A DNA stretch of 64,000 nt from Datisca glomerata (taxonomy: Eukaryota > Streptophyta > Magnoliopsida > Cucurbitales > Datiscaceae), in the NCBI GenBank assembly GCA_003255025.1, contig QANY01013250.1:2093023-2157022 (forward strand), read 5' to 3'. The stretch's first letter is position 1. Each line of letters opens with the position of its first letter. Shown here one piece after another: positions 38,840 to 50,694 of this stretch. Position numbers and translations under genes: made by a program. Below the pieces are notes generated by a model. That model saw nothing but the letters and a program-made list of their open reading frames with translations, ran no database searches and was not told the DNA's origin.

Positions 38840-39665
38840 TTATGTTGATTAGTAGGATATAATGGATCGTCATCTATTTTTTTTGTATAGAATTATACAT
38901 CTAAAAATTCAAATTTTTTTCATTTTTCCCCATAGATGTCCCAACTTCGGTCTCTTCTTTCCTAAATTGTTATTGAATTGATTTTTACCATCGCAGCATC
39001 ATATACCAATCTACGACACATTGCCCAGTGAAGACATAAAGGAACGGACTTCCGGAACTATGTTACTTGTCCAAAAAGTTTAGAATAGATGCACGTCTTT
39101 CTGTACCAAATTCACACCCGAGATCATTAAATGAGAGGGATATCATCTATCACATTAGATACAAAAATAAATAGAAATGAGAAAAATAGATATATTGTAA
39201 CTTAAAATAGAGGAGAAAAATAGATTTATAATCATTTAAATTGAGGTTTATACGTTTTAAATTAAATCTTGAACGTAAATAAATTGAATAATTTGAAAGG
39301 AAATAAAAATGTAAAATGTCAATATAAGTTGATACACGGATTAAGACATGAATTCGTGAATTCTAATTTTATTCACATTAAATTTGTAACTTAAGAAAAC
39401 GTACAATAGAAAATTCAGTAGGACTGGAAAAATGTTGCTCAAAGCCACACTGGCAAGGGTCAAGTTGAACGGTTGAAGGCTTAAACTTTTATGACGTGTC
39501 AGCGTATGATTGGTTGGACGAGGAACTCTCTGCCTTTTTCAACTCACCGTCCAGGATAAAAGAAAGATGGAAGCATTTGAAGTTTTTAGGGTAAAGGTTA
39601 TTAGATAGAGATAGAGCAGAGTAGACTGTGGATTGGACTGTGCAGCTCTCTCGGGTGGAGCATCA
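38840..39665. other. Intergenic DNA between the second MLO and OEP21
   Basis: The MLO 3' UTR and the OEP21 promoter/leader must share this stretch. No further gene or clear repeat is seen. The segment is AT-rich up to about 39400 and then more mixed. Confidence 0.6.
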
Positions 39666-41008
39666 ATGGAAACTTCTCTCAGGTATGCCGGAGATTCCAA
39701 AGCATTAAGAATCCATGCCAAAGAGAAGTTTCCTCTCGACTCCAAAACCCACTTGCAGGTACTCTCGCTTTCCTTCCCTTTCCTTACCCCAAAACCATCT
39801 TTTCTATTCTCGCGAGTACATTTTCTCTTGAATTTTACTTTCCCATGGGTAAACAAACAGTACACTCTGATTTTTTTGAAAAGTCTGAGCAATTTCGTGT
39901 CCTTTGGTACTTCAAGGTTCACGGAGAGCTAGATACAAGAATTGGAGCTCCCACTGGATTTACTGCTGTCATTAGACACTTTTTCCCAGATGTATGTGTT
40001 TGTTTTGCTATAACGTTGATCTTCATGAACAACTCCATTATGTAAATTTGTAGTGTTGTTCAAATTATTATTTTATGGTTTAAATCAATTGTAGTTCTCA
40101 GCAAACCTTGGTATGGGACTGCATTGTAATAGACTTCGAAAGATACATTATTTTGTAAGAGGAAAAAAGTCATTTCCTGTGACCACTGATGGTTTGTTAA
40201 GCTTTAATATCAAGGGAAGATGTGACGTTGACAAAGAGTTTAAGGAGGTTGGTTCTTCTTATTCATATCCTTTGGACCTTTCTACTTGAAATGTAAATGT
40301 TTAGACTTTAGAGTTTGATATGTTAACTTTTTCTATTCTGTCTTCACAGAGGAAGCCTAGAGGAGCTGCTGAATTCTCTTGGAGCATTTTCAACTTCCTG
40401 AAGGATCAAGATGTTAGACTCAAATTTGGTTATGAAATTTTTGATCAGGTGAAGTGTTTTTAATCAAATTAATTCAAACCAACAGCTTAAGCTTTTAAAT
40501 ATTGGAGTGCGACAATAATTTAAATTTCCCACTAACAATGATAATAATATATGAGTGGTATTTGTTACTTTTTCGGAGAGTTCGTTCCTAGTTGTGTGCC
40601 TTGATCTTATGCAAATTAAGTTTCTGTTTCGCTTCTGAGTTCTAGCTGCTTTCATCTTCCTAAAAGATTGTTATCGTTTGACCATATACCTTAATCATTT
40701 AAGAGAAGGGCATAGTAAATTCTATGAAAACTTCTTAGAATCAAAAGCTGCCTGACTTACTTATTAGTGTGTTTATTTCATGGATTGCAGGTTTTGTTTT
40801 GTGAATAAGTTATGTTTGGTTCATAGTATCACATTTTTAGCCTGCCAGCATCATATTACGTGGAGTAAAAACCTGAAAATCATCAATTATGTTATGCCAT
40901 TGATCTATTGGAACTTTTGTACAGGTACCATATGCGCAGCTGAGAGAAAACAACTGGACACTAAACGTAGACGTCAACGGCAAATGGAACCTGAGATTTG
41001 ACTTGTAA
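39666..41008 (+). CDS. OEP21: Outer envelope pore protein 21, plastid
   Basis: OEP21 is a small beta-barrel, anion-selective channel of the plastid outer envelope that passes triose phosphates, phosphate and similar metabolites. Five exons: 39666-39758, 39917-39991, 40095-40247, 40350-40448, 40925-41008, giving 167 aa, the usual size. It starts [21 protein letters not shown], the family's N-terminus. The middle has [10 protein letters not shown] and [10 protein letters not shown], and the C-terminus ends in [19 protein letters not shown]. No transit peptide or helical membrane segment is present, as expected for a barrel. In Arabidopsis, from memory, OEP21 (At1g20816) also lies beside TMT1 (At1g20840), as it does here. 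Confidence 0.95.
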
Positions 41009-42120
41009 GAAAACAAAGGGTTTGAATTATTTCTGGGAGTTTCAGTCATTAGGCGCGGAACAGATTATTTTGTAGATCACTTCTATTTGTAATAATAATT
41101 TTGCTATGAAAATTTTACAAAATCATGTGGTTCTTTTAGGAGCTTAATGGAAATATACATCAGAATTCAGGGAACTATTTGGTTTGCATATTATCAAGTT
41201 AACTAGACTCACTTGCAACTGAATGTCAGAATGTGTGAGACTTTATTGTGACCACAATTTAGGGGACCATTCCAGGATGTGGTTAATGTAGAAGTAACCC
41301 TGATTTCCTTGATACTTTCTGTGCTTATTGTTTTAGTTGGGAAAAGAGAAAAGGGACATGTTGGATTTAGTTGGGAAAAGAGAAGGGGGCATATAGAAAG
41401 GAAATATGACAGCAATATGACACGTGCATGGCACATGCTCGTTTTAACGCTCGATAGACAGTTAAACTATCAGAGTAATGAAGTTGACGTGCTTCTATGA
41501 AAGACTTTGAAGTTTAGGGAGTTGAGGGATCTTAATATTGAGGCAAAGTTGAAGGGTTACATTTTATATTTTCTTTCTTTATTTATTTTTTTTGTTGAAG
41601 TTCCAGTTTTACAGATTGAAAAATACTATGATTCAAACCACGATCTTCTTGTGTGAGAATGAGTATATTGTGGTTATCGACATAACTTTCTCATACGAAC
41701 TATCACATCTCATGAGATTCAACAGTTAAGTATGCCATCCTTTAAATTTAAAGAACACAAGTGCTTGCCAAATTCAATATATTATCAAGACCTTTATATT
41801 TTGGTCTGGTGTTTTACTTGAGAGATGTTTATTGCAATTCCCTTTAACAAGAACAAGGTATAATCATAAATCAACCATCTCTACACCACTTTTTAACAAA
41901 ATAAATATCAAATAATACCAATTGTTATAATACATACTTCATGAACCAAAATTCGAATGGGGGAGAAAAATTGGTCATTACTCATCTTGTTTGAATCACA
42001 AGCTGAATATTCTCATTCTCTCAGTTATCAAGTGAACAGTGAGTGAAAAATCTCCGGTCCTTGCAAATGACATTCTCTTTTTGAACCAAAGTCTGGTAAA
42101 ACCCATCAAACTTGTCAAAA
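41009..42120. other. Convergent intergenic region between OEP21 and the sugar transporter
   Basis: The two genes converge here, so it should hold two 3' UTRs. The near-duplicate GTTGGGAAAAGAGAA words at 41336 and 41371 form a 35-base tandem repeat. Small open frames at 41209-41500 look random. Nothing else is supported. Confidence 0.55.
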
Positions 42121-45100
42121 TCACTCATTCTTTATAGCGGCAGCTTGTCTGGCCCCAACCGAAAAGAACTCAGCGATAACTTCAAGCGGCATTCCTTTGG
42201 TTTCTGGAACTTTCAGAAACACGAATATCCAGGAGATAGCACATACAACGGCGTAAATGCCAAATATGCCAGCTAGACCTAATGCATTGAGAAGCACAGG
42301 CAGTGTGTAGGTGACTATAATGTCACATATCCAGTATACAAGGGCACAGATGGCAATGCAGAGGCCTCGGACCCTTGTGGGGAAAATCTCAGAGCAGAGG
42401 ATATTTGGTATCGGTCCGTAGGCCGTCACGAAGACGCAGAAATAAGCCACAACACATGCGGTTGATATTGCTGCATTCACAACTGAGTTCACTTCAACAA
42501 GTTCAAAAATGACCAGAATGACTAGTGAAACTATTAGCACCGGGATTGTTACGAGTAGTAGTCGCCTGCAATAAGAAGTGTGTTAGCTAGAAACATATAT
42601 TGTAAATTCAAAACAAACAGGATATAAACATTGAAGAAACAATTATGAGTTCCCAAAAGAACAACGTGCAAAGAACACCAGAAACACAGATGGAATTTTG
42701 TATATAGAGATTGGAGATGTACTTATTTTGCTGACATCAGTATTTCTCTATAGATTCGAAGGTATTTACTAAAACTCAGACTTATCGATATGGACATCAG
42801 TGCTTTCCTACAATATGACTTCCACCAAATGTTTTAGGGTAATTTCATTGTCAGAGTTTGTTCCATGACATGTAAATATAGATGATAATCATCGTCACGA
42901 CTCACATCTACTTGTGAAGTCGTTATCTATGGTATGGATGAATAACAAAGACGTGTATATCAAAACTTATATTTATGTGGGTGCAGAAAGATCTGTTCAT
43001 ACATATAACATTTAATGCAATGATACATTAGAATTTTCTTGTGACTTGCATAAAGTTTATGAATAAGGGAAAATATTGGCTGCGGTCAATCTATAAGAGA
43101 ATAATTAAAAATGCTAAAAAAAAATATTGGCTGCGGTCAATCTCACCTTCTTCCGGAAACATCCATGAGCCTCATGGCTACACCTATACAGGGGAGCATC
43201 AAGAAAGTTGTGAATGCACTTATCAAGAATGATGCAGAAGTAGAACTGATGCCCAAATTTGAGAGTAAAACTTCTACACCAGCTTGTTCAAGAATTTGAG
43301 GAGTGTAGTAGAGGACTCCATTTATTCCAGAAAACTGCAGGTGAATTTGGATAAAAACTTCAGCTATTACTTCTTCCCCTTTACATCTATTTCTAAGCAA
43401 AAGTTAGTCTCCATGTTCAGAATTTCACATCATCAAAAAGAGTGTCAGTCCACTATCCTGATCACCAAATTACACAAGTATTTTCAAGACAGTTATAGAA
43501 TAGCATTACAGATTCTTAGTTGGAAACTCTACTATTAGCCAAAGATTCATTGAATTGCAAATCCAATTCAAAAGAAGGAAGATTATCATAGAGAATAAAT
43601 CGGCCAATAATCGCATCTTAGCCAGAGAGTTCTTATCAAGAGAGTCATATAGTTCACACGGAAATCAACACTATTAACTCACTACTAGCTTATTGATAAA
43701 AAGAATCATACTTCCTATTTCTATGAATTCTTAACAAAGTCTTTGTTTACTGGATTTCTTCAAAGTTTCCAAATGGGAGAACAGTAGAAATAAATAAGAA
43801 CGGAAAGAAGATGAAAGTTTCCGAAAGCATGAGAAGAAAAGAGAATCAAATCAATATCAATGACTGGGATTATTCAAATCAAATCTTAATTGCCTCTTCG
43901 AGCAGAATGTAGACTAATAAAAGTCAATGAATGTTAAGCATATATTACCTGCTGAAGAATTTGTATTCCAATTCCAACGAATAGTGCATGCTTAACCCCT
44001 GGTTCAAGAAGAGCAGACCAAATTGGCCCCTTCGAAGCAGTTTTAGATGGATGAACCATTGCAGGTCCGACTGGATGCTGGCCCATAATATCTTTGGAGT
44101 AAAGTGCAGGCTGGCTCACCAGGGCAGCAGCCTGGATGAACTCACCTTCAGCAGGAACATCACCACCAGGAAGAGAAACAAGGGATCCACGTCGGGATCC
44201 AGGAACGCCCTCCTGATGCAAATAAATCCGCTTAAATCCTCCCTCCTTTTTCCCAGCCTCTCCCTTTTCAGACCATTTCCATGCTAACTGCCATCCCCCA
44301 CCAATGCCTGTGCTGCCAACAGCTTCTCCACTTTCCTGCATTATACTGCTATGACGCCTCACGCTCAAGATACTGCCATGGGAAGCAGGAGGGACCATGT
44401 CCTTTTCTAAGCTGGTGGCCTGACGTGAAATCAGTGGACTCTGCAGATTGTCATCAGAATCGTCTCCAGCAGCCTCGGTTAGGTAGTCATCTCCCTCTCG
44501 CTGGCTCTCTTCATCCCATTGTTCATGTCTCATATGAGGATCTGTTGTACTGAACATGCTGCCAAAATTTGGAAAAAGCATGCTCCCTCGCATACTTCCT
44601 GTATCAGGGAGCTTCTCATGAATACTACCAAATAGAGTAACAAGTGGATCCATGAGAGGCACACTTTGGTTCACCATGCTCCCCTGGCGAGAAACAAGAA
44701 GAGAACTTTGTCCAGCGGGTTTTGCAACCCAAGAGAGGCCTTCTTGAGGCCCATATAATTTGACCTTGTCTTTTTCAGTAGCTGCTTCACCACCGTCAGC
44801 AAAATCATCAGCAGGGCCTATTATGTACTCTTCTATAGATGTTTCACCCCCAATTCCAAGACCTTCAACCAGCAAAGCCATCTCGCCTGTAGAAGACATA
44901 ATACTTGTTAGTAATTCGCAGAAAAGGAAAGAGAAAAAGAATCTTTTACAAGGCTACACAAACTCACCCTTCTAGCATTCTGACGCTAAAAGCTAAACGT
45001 CTAAGTTATCATGTACCTCAACAATGGCGTAGCTTAAAAAAATAAATTTGCCAATCTAGACATAATAACCCATTTCTGTCTCAAGTAATAATTTCTTAGA

Positions 45101-45687
45101 ATTCGTTCCTAGTGCTGGAAACTTTCCAAATACACATCAAGGTACGGATCCCATTCCATACATAGTGTTTACTGTATTGCAGCTACTGATTCCATTAGTT
45201 CTAAGTTTCTAACATCTTCCCTCATACACTTTATCGATGGGTATATAGCAGGGATGCTTTTTAATTTTCTCATGAGAAACATACTAGTATTAAATACTGC
45301 AAACAGTCAATATCTTAGAGGACGAAAGATCTAAAAACGAACAACAAAAAATCTACATCAGATTTGATTGATTAATAAAGAAGGCATAGTTTGAGTAATA
45401 CATCTTTCATAATATACGAGGACAATTTAAGATTATTTTATCTAAAGATGTTATGTACACGTCTTTGTCAAGACAGTCATCAATTGCAAACCACCATGTA
45501 AAGCCTATCCATGATCTAGAATGCTCCTTCAATGATCTAGTATGCTCCTTCAATTATTCGCTCTTCACTATATTCATAGAACATTCCCTCTATTATCACA
45601 TTACGTGGCATTATCCCAGAAATAAGATATTTAAGAAGTTAAGCACAAACTTCTTAATCACACAGATACAATAACCCAACACACCAC

Positions 45688-45726
<39 letters not shown>

Positions 45727-47158
45727 CATATTCTTAATTAAAGAAAGTTATTCCTTGATATCATGTGCTTTTGGATTTTATTCACCTATAGTCATGAAAA
45801 TCCTTCTCTGTGTATAACAGCAAAGATTAAACTAATAATAGCAGCACTTCTTCATAACTGCTAAACAAATCCTAATATGCATAAAGTATTTGTTCCACAT
45901 ACTAGTGTTCTTAAATGTAATATGCACATGGAAGAATAAAGGGAAATAAAGTAAGCCAGAGAGGTATTTATCATGGAAAGTAGACATATTATCAACCTTT
46001 TGTCCCACAAATTATACTGCATTTAAATGCAGACAACAATAACCATGCATTAATTTCTCGCACAAATACTACTTGAAGAAAATTGTGTTACCAACAAGCA
46101 AAAGAAAGCATGCAAAGTAGAAGCACTGAAGAACATTTCCAAAAACCAAAGGGAAAGAGTAGACTCATGCACACATGTATCTAATCATGCACAAGAAAGC
46201 AAGCAATGAAAAGATGAACCTGAAACATCTTCTTGGCCTCGTAGTCGTTGGAGAACCTTTTTTGCTTCGAGCATCTTTCCCTTACTGACGAGCCACCGAG
46301 GAGATTCGGGCAAGAAAAACACCGTTAATCCCAAATAGATAAGAGAAGGAACCGATAGAACTCCAAGCATTATTCTCCAGCTCGGCATCTCCATCAATGA
46401 CATTCCAAACACCATACAATATGATAAGAACATGCCACCTGATCCACTAAATTGTGGAAGAGTATTTAACAATCCTCTTATGTCTGATGGGGCAGTCTCA
46501 GAAATATAAACAGGGACAAGTGTAACAGCAAGACCAATGCCGAATCCATCCAATAGCCTTGCAATGCATAGGACAATGACGTTGGGTGACCACAACATTA
46601 TCAGGCCACTTAAAATATATAAAACTGATGATATTATAAGCATTGGACGCCGACCAAGCCAATCTGATATTGGCCCCGAGCATGTTGTGATAATTGTGGC
46701 TCCAATGAGTGACATGGCCACCACAAGACCTTCCACAGTAGCTTCCAAAGCTAGGTCTTTCTTGATGTAAACAATACCCCCTGATAACGAAAAGGGAAGA
46801 ACATAAAGGATTTATACATTACAGTCAATCGTAAAACTAGACATTTGCAGAAATCAGACACGATGGGGTGACTAAAGAATGATTTGGGATCCAACCATGA
46901 AAAAATTCAATTACCCCATAAAATGAATCCCTACAACTAGAGATCCTCTGGGCACAAACTACCACAACATGCCGAAGAAAGGATTTGTTTTAGAAATGGA
47001 CATTTTTTACTTCATTCACATTCTGTAGTCATTCCCTCTAGCTATATAATTTCATAAAGAAGAAAGATAATCAAGGTACCGGCAATGGTAGCATTATCCC
47101 ATCCTTGCAGAAAGTTTCCAATTGAAGCAGCAATAGCCACCAGCACAGCTCCTTTCAT
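42121..47158 (-). CDS. TMT1: Tonoplast monosaccharide transporter (TMT/TST, major facilitator family)
   Basis: TMT/TST proteins load glucose, fructose or sucrose into the vacuole in exchange for protons. Five coding exons: 47158-47080, 46780-46220, 44886-43949, 43334-43147, 42565-42121, giving 736 aa, normal for TMT. Helix 1 has GWDNATIAG. The sugar-porter motifs DWLGRRP, PESPRWLVSKGKM and VPETKGMPLEV are all present. Exon 3 encodes the long acidic/Ser-rich cytosolic loop (about 300 residues) that marks TMTs among sugar porters. MKGAVLVAIAASIGNFLQGWD is the family start. The leader probably has its own intron(s) upstream. Introns 2 and 4 hold a (GA)n tract and a small duplication. The TMT1 name follows from the OEP21 neighbour, and TMT2 or TMT3 is possible. 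Confidence 0.95.
43070..43143. repeat. Short direct duplication next to the TMT exon 4 donor
   Basis: The 23-base word AAAATATTGGCTGCGGTCAA(TCT) occurs at 43070-43092 and again at 43121-43143, 51 bases apart. The second copy ends 3 bases before the exon 4 boundary. Confidence 0.85.
45692..45724 (+). repeat. (GA)n microsatellite in TMT intron 2
   Basis: An uninterrupted AG run of about 16 units lies in the 1.3-kb intron. Confidence 0.95.
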
Positions 47159-50100
47159 CTTTTCACCAATGAATGAAACTCCAGTATCCCAAAACTAACC
47201 TTCAAGGGAAGAAAAAGGAGAAAAAAAAACAGATTAAATAATTATCGATTTCAACCAGTGACCAGATCTAAATTGCTAAAGAACGTATCCTTTATAACAT
47301 TGAGTGAGCTAAAAGGTTGGGTTTTTCTATATTTGTTTACGGAAGTACACAAACATAAAACTGAAATCGGCCAACAGTCTAAATGAGATGAATTCTATAA
47401 GCAGACACTATTCACCATCAATAAATGGAAGACACTCGAAAACAAAGATCAGGTAGATTGGCTTACCAAAAGGAGGATGAGGTCAGGGTCTGAAAAGAGC
47501 CAAAGGAGAAACTTAAAAGAGTAGGGGAAAAGGCTTGTTTGGAATACAAAGAAAAGGAGAACATGGGTGATATTTCGTCCTATGAAGTTCATAATTATAT
47601 GAGATTGTGTGCACTGTGAACTGGCTAATTGGACGTATTCAAAAGATCTTTTTTTTTATAAATTTCTTTCAAGTAGCTTCGAGTTAAAATAAAAAAATAG
47701 AGTAACAAGTAATATGGACAGACTTCTAATAAAAAAAAATGAAGGTGAATACTCCCAACAACTATTCAAAGATGCGTCAAAATTTTCTCCATCTCTGCAG
47801 TCTGCACTGACTTACTGACCGACTGACTCATCTCACTCGCTCTTGCCGATTCACTCAATGCTGAGTTGGAAATTCCTGACTCAACTCCCTACAACTTTCC
47901 CTTCCGAGATTACTCCAGTTCCAGATCCCGAAAACACAACAGTTTCGAAGCTACAAATACGTCAGAAATACAATCGGTTCTAGTTGCAGCAGCAGAATTC
48001 AAAACGAAAATCAAGAATGAGACTATACTGTACCAGAAATTAGAGACACAGAGAGAGAGAGTGTGTGTGTTTGAGGAACCTTGTAGTCCTTGAGCTTCAA
48101 ATGGTTGAAGCGAACGAAGATGGATTACAATAGAAATGTAAAATATCATTATCTTAATTTCCTTATTTTTCTTTGTTTTTAATTTATATATTATTTTCGG
48201 TATTATTGATTTGAATAATTGTTGAGAATGGACAAAATGTCTCTCTTTCTTTTACCTTTCCATTTTCTTTTTCCTTTCTTCTTTTCTTTTTTCGTAAACT
48301 TTTGGTCGTTTCTCCAAAATCCGTGGAATTAATTACAAATCGTCCAACCAAATTAAAGCAAAACATTATAAAAATTAGGATTCTTGTAATTTCAACTAGA
48401 AATTATTAAAAATGACGATTACTTTGAATCTATCTCATCATTGTGCATCGAATCATTATGTAACTAAATTTTTTTACTAATAAAAGTAAATTCAATTTTC
48501 TTTAAATCACTCATTGAGAGGGCAGTTATAAGAGGTGATCATTCTTAATAATTTTTTAATTTCATCTATATTTTAAATGATTTATTAAATTATCCAACGA
48601 AATAGTTGACATACCACTTACTCAATTATTTATTTTCTGTAAAATTACACTATTTGTATTATTAGAAAAAATATTTTTCTATGAGCCAAAAAAGGAAAAT
48701 GGAGATGAATGAAAAGAAAATATTAAAAAAAGAAAACTCATTGGATTATTTGTTTGCCAGTTGAACAGTCACGTCGTCTTTGGTGCCGTGGTTCCACATC
48801 AGCAGTAAAAGTGACGCATCATTTGAATTTTGACTCTTATCTTTATTACACATAATCTTCATTAATTAATTTTATTAATAGAAATTGACTTTTAGCCACA
48901 TACGAGTTCTTATTTTTATATTTAGGCAAAAAAGAAAAGAAAATAGAAATCGAGAAAAGAAAAGGATAAAAAATTGGGAAAATACGTAGGATCCAACACA
49001 TCAAGAATACAAGTCTTCACGGGGCACCTTTGTTTTATAGAATTTATTTCATTGAGTTGAATAATTAATTGCATTGCATGCCTCTTCCTATTTCAGAAAC
49101 AAACAAACAATAACAAAAACCATGAAATTAGAGTGGACATTCATCGCCAAATTAAGAAAACATATATTGAAGCAAATTAAGCAGACGTCGACGTGGGGAG
49201 ATGAAAGATTTTTTTAGCTAATTTATATCAGTTCCACGTATTTAGATCATCATATTTTTCTTAATTACTTTTACCCACAAATGATTTTTTATTTTCTTTA
49301 TTTATCCAATCTAAATAACACTCAAACTCAATCTTTATTAAGTATATTTCACAAAAGAAAAATGTTAAATGGGAAATAAAAAATGGTTACATTTGCAATC
49401 AAAATCAATAATAGTTTTGATATTTTGTATGCAATTTTCTTCATCTCCCCTCATAATTATAATTTAATTACAGCTATAATATTGTTTTTCCACACCATTT
49501 ATAGATAGAGGAAATTTTAGAAGAGACTTTTGCACAAAGAAAAATGAAATCATGACCATCATTTGAAATTTGAATTTTTTTTAAATGGAAAGTACTGTCT
49601 TGTCCATTTAATTTATACTCGGTAGTCTAGCTAAAATATTTGTTAGATTACTATTTATCAAGTGTTAATATTATCATCGAAATGCTACATAAGGTATAGT
49701 AAATATTTTTTGTTATACCATGATATAGCAATATAAATTTTAATGATAAAACGTTAGATCAGAATTTAATAGTAATTTTTGTTTAATCATGATCTAGCCT
49801 ACTTTAATCTTCTCATCTGTCCAAAGATCTGATTTTGTTAAAAACAAATAAACGATCTTAATTTCGTTTTTTCCACTTTTAAGATCTTTCTAAAACAATT
49901 TCTCATTTCTCTTAAGGAAAATATTGTTTCGTTTTCATTTCCTGCCATAAAAGCGCCATAGTTACCATTTGTTTCTCCTTTCTGGCAGTTAGAGTTGGAG
50001 GCCCATTTGCTTAGGCTGTCCATAATGGTAATCATGAGTGAGTTTTAAACCATGTGACCCACCATCCAAAAGATAAGGATTTTGCTCTTCATCTCAACTC

Positions 50101-50694
50101 TCTAGCTTTATGTTCAAGTTGAAGATGGCATCACTTACTCTACTCTAGAGTCTCAACCAAATTTAACAAAAAGGTGTATTCTTTTTCTCTGTCGTTTAAC
50201 CTTTCCCCTTTAATTACTTCATCTCAACCAAAACATTTTATGTACTCTATTTAACTTGACTATTAACTGCTTGTCATAAAAATAATGCCTTGATGCTATT
50301 CAAGGCATCAAGGCATACATTGTTACAGACAAAGAATGGCTCACTATGTGTTTGTCAAAATGTGATAGTCTGCTCAAAACCTTTATGTATTGTTCAGGCT
50401 TAGATCAAGACCACTTACAGAATTTAGTTTGATACTGAGAAAAGATACTTAGAGAAAGCTTAATTGAAGCTGGGTTTAGCTAATTCTATTATATTTTTTT
50501 ATTTTGGGGGAGGGGGTTGGATTTTGAAATTAAATACAAACTAATCAATGCTTATATGCATCAGCAAATTCTCTAAAATTACTATTATAATTCACGTTTA
50601 CTCACCTGGGGACCCAAAAAAAAAGAATTGTAAACAAAATACAAGAATGATATTTATCTTGATTTCTGCAGATAACTGGAAAGGAGGACCAAAT
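47159..50694. other. Intergenic DNA between TMT and PMI1
   Basis: The first kilobase likely holds the TMT leader. On the minus strand a C/T-rich, leader-like segment around 48120-47760, with a possible donor at about 48080, is a candidate non-coding first exon. The rest (48150-50690) is AT-rich. I see no gene. A TGCCTTGATGC inverted pair lies near 50286-50315 (arms TTGATGC and GCATCAA). Confidence 0.5.
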
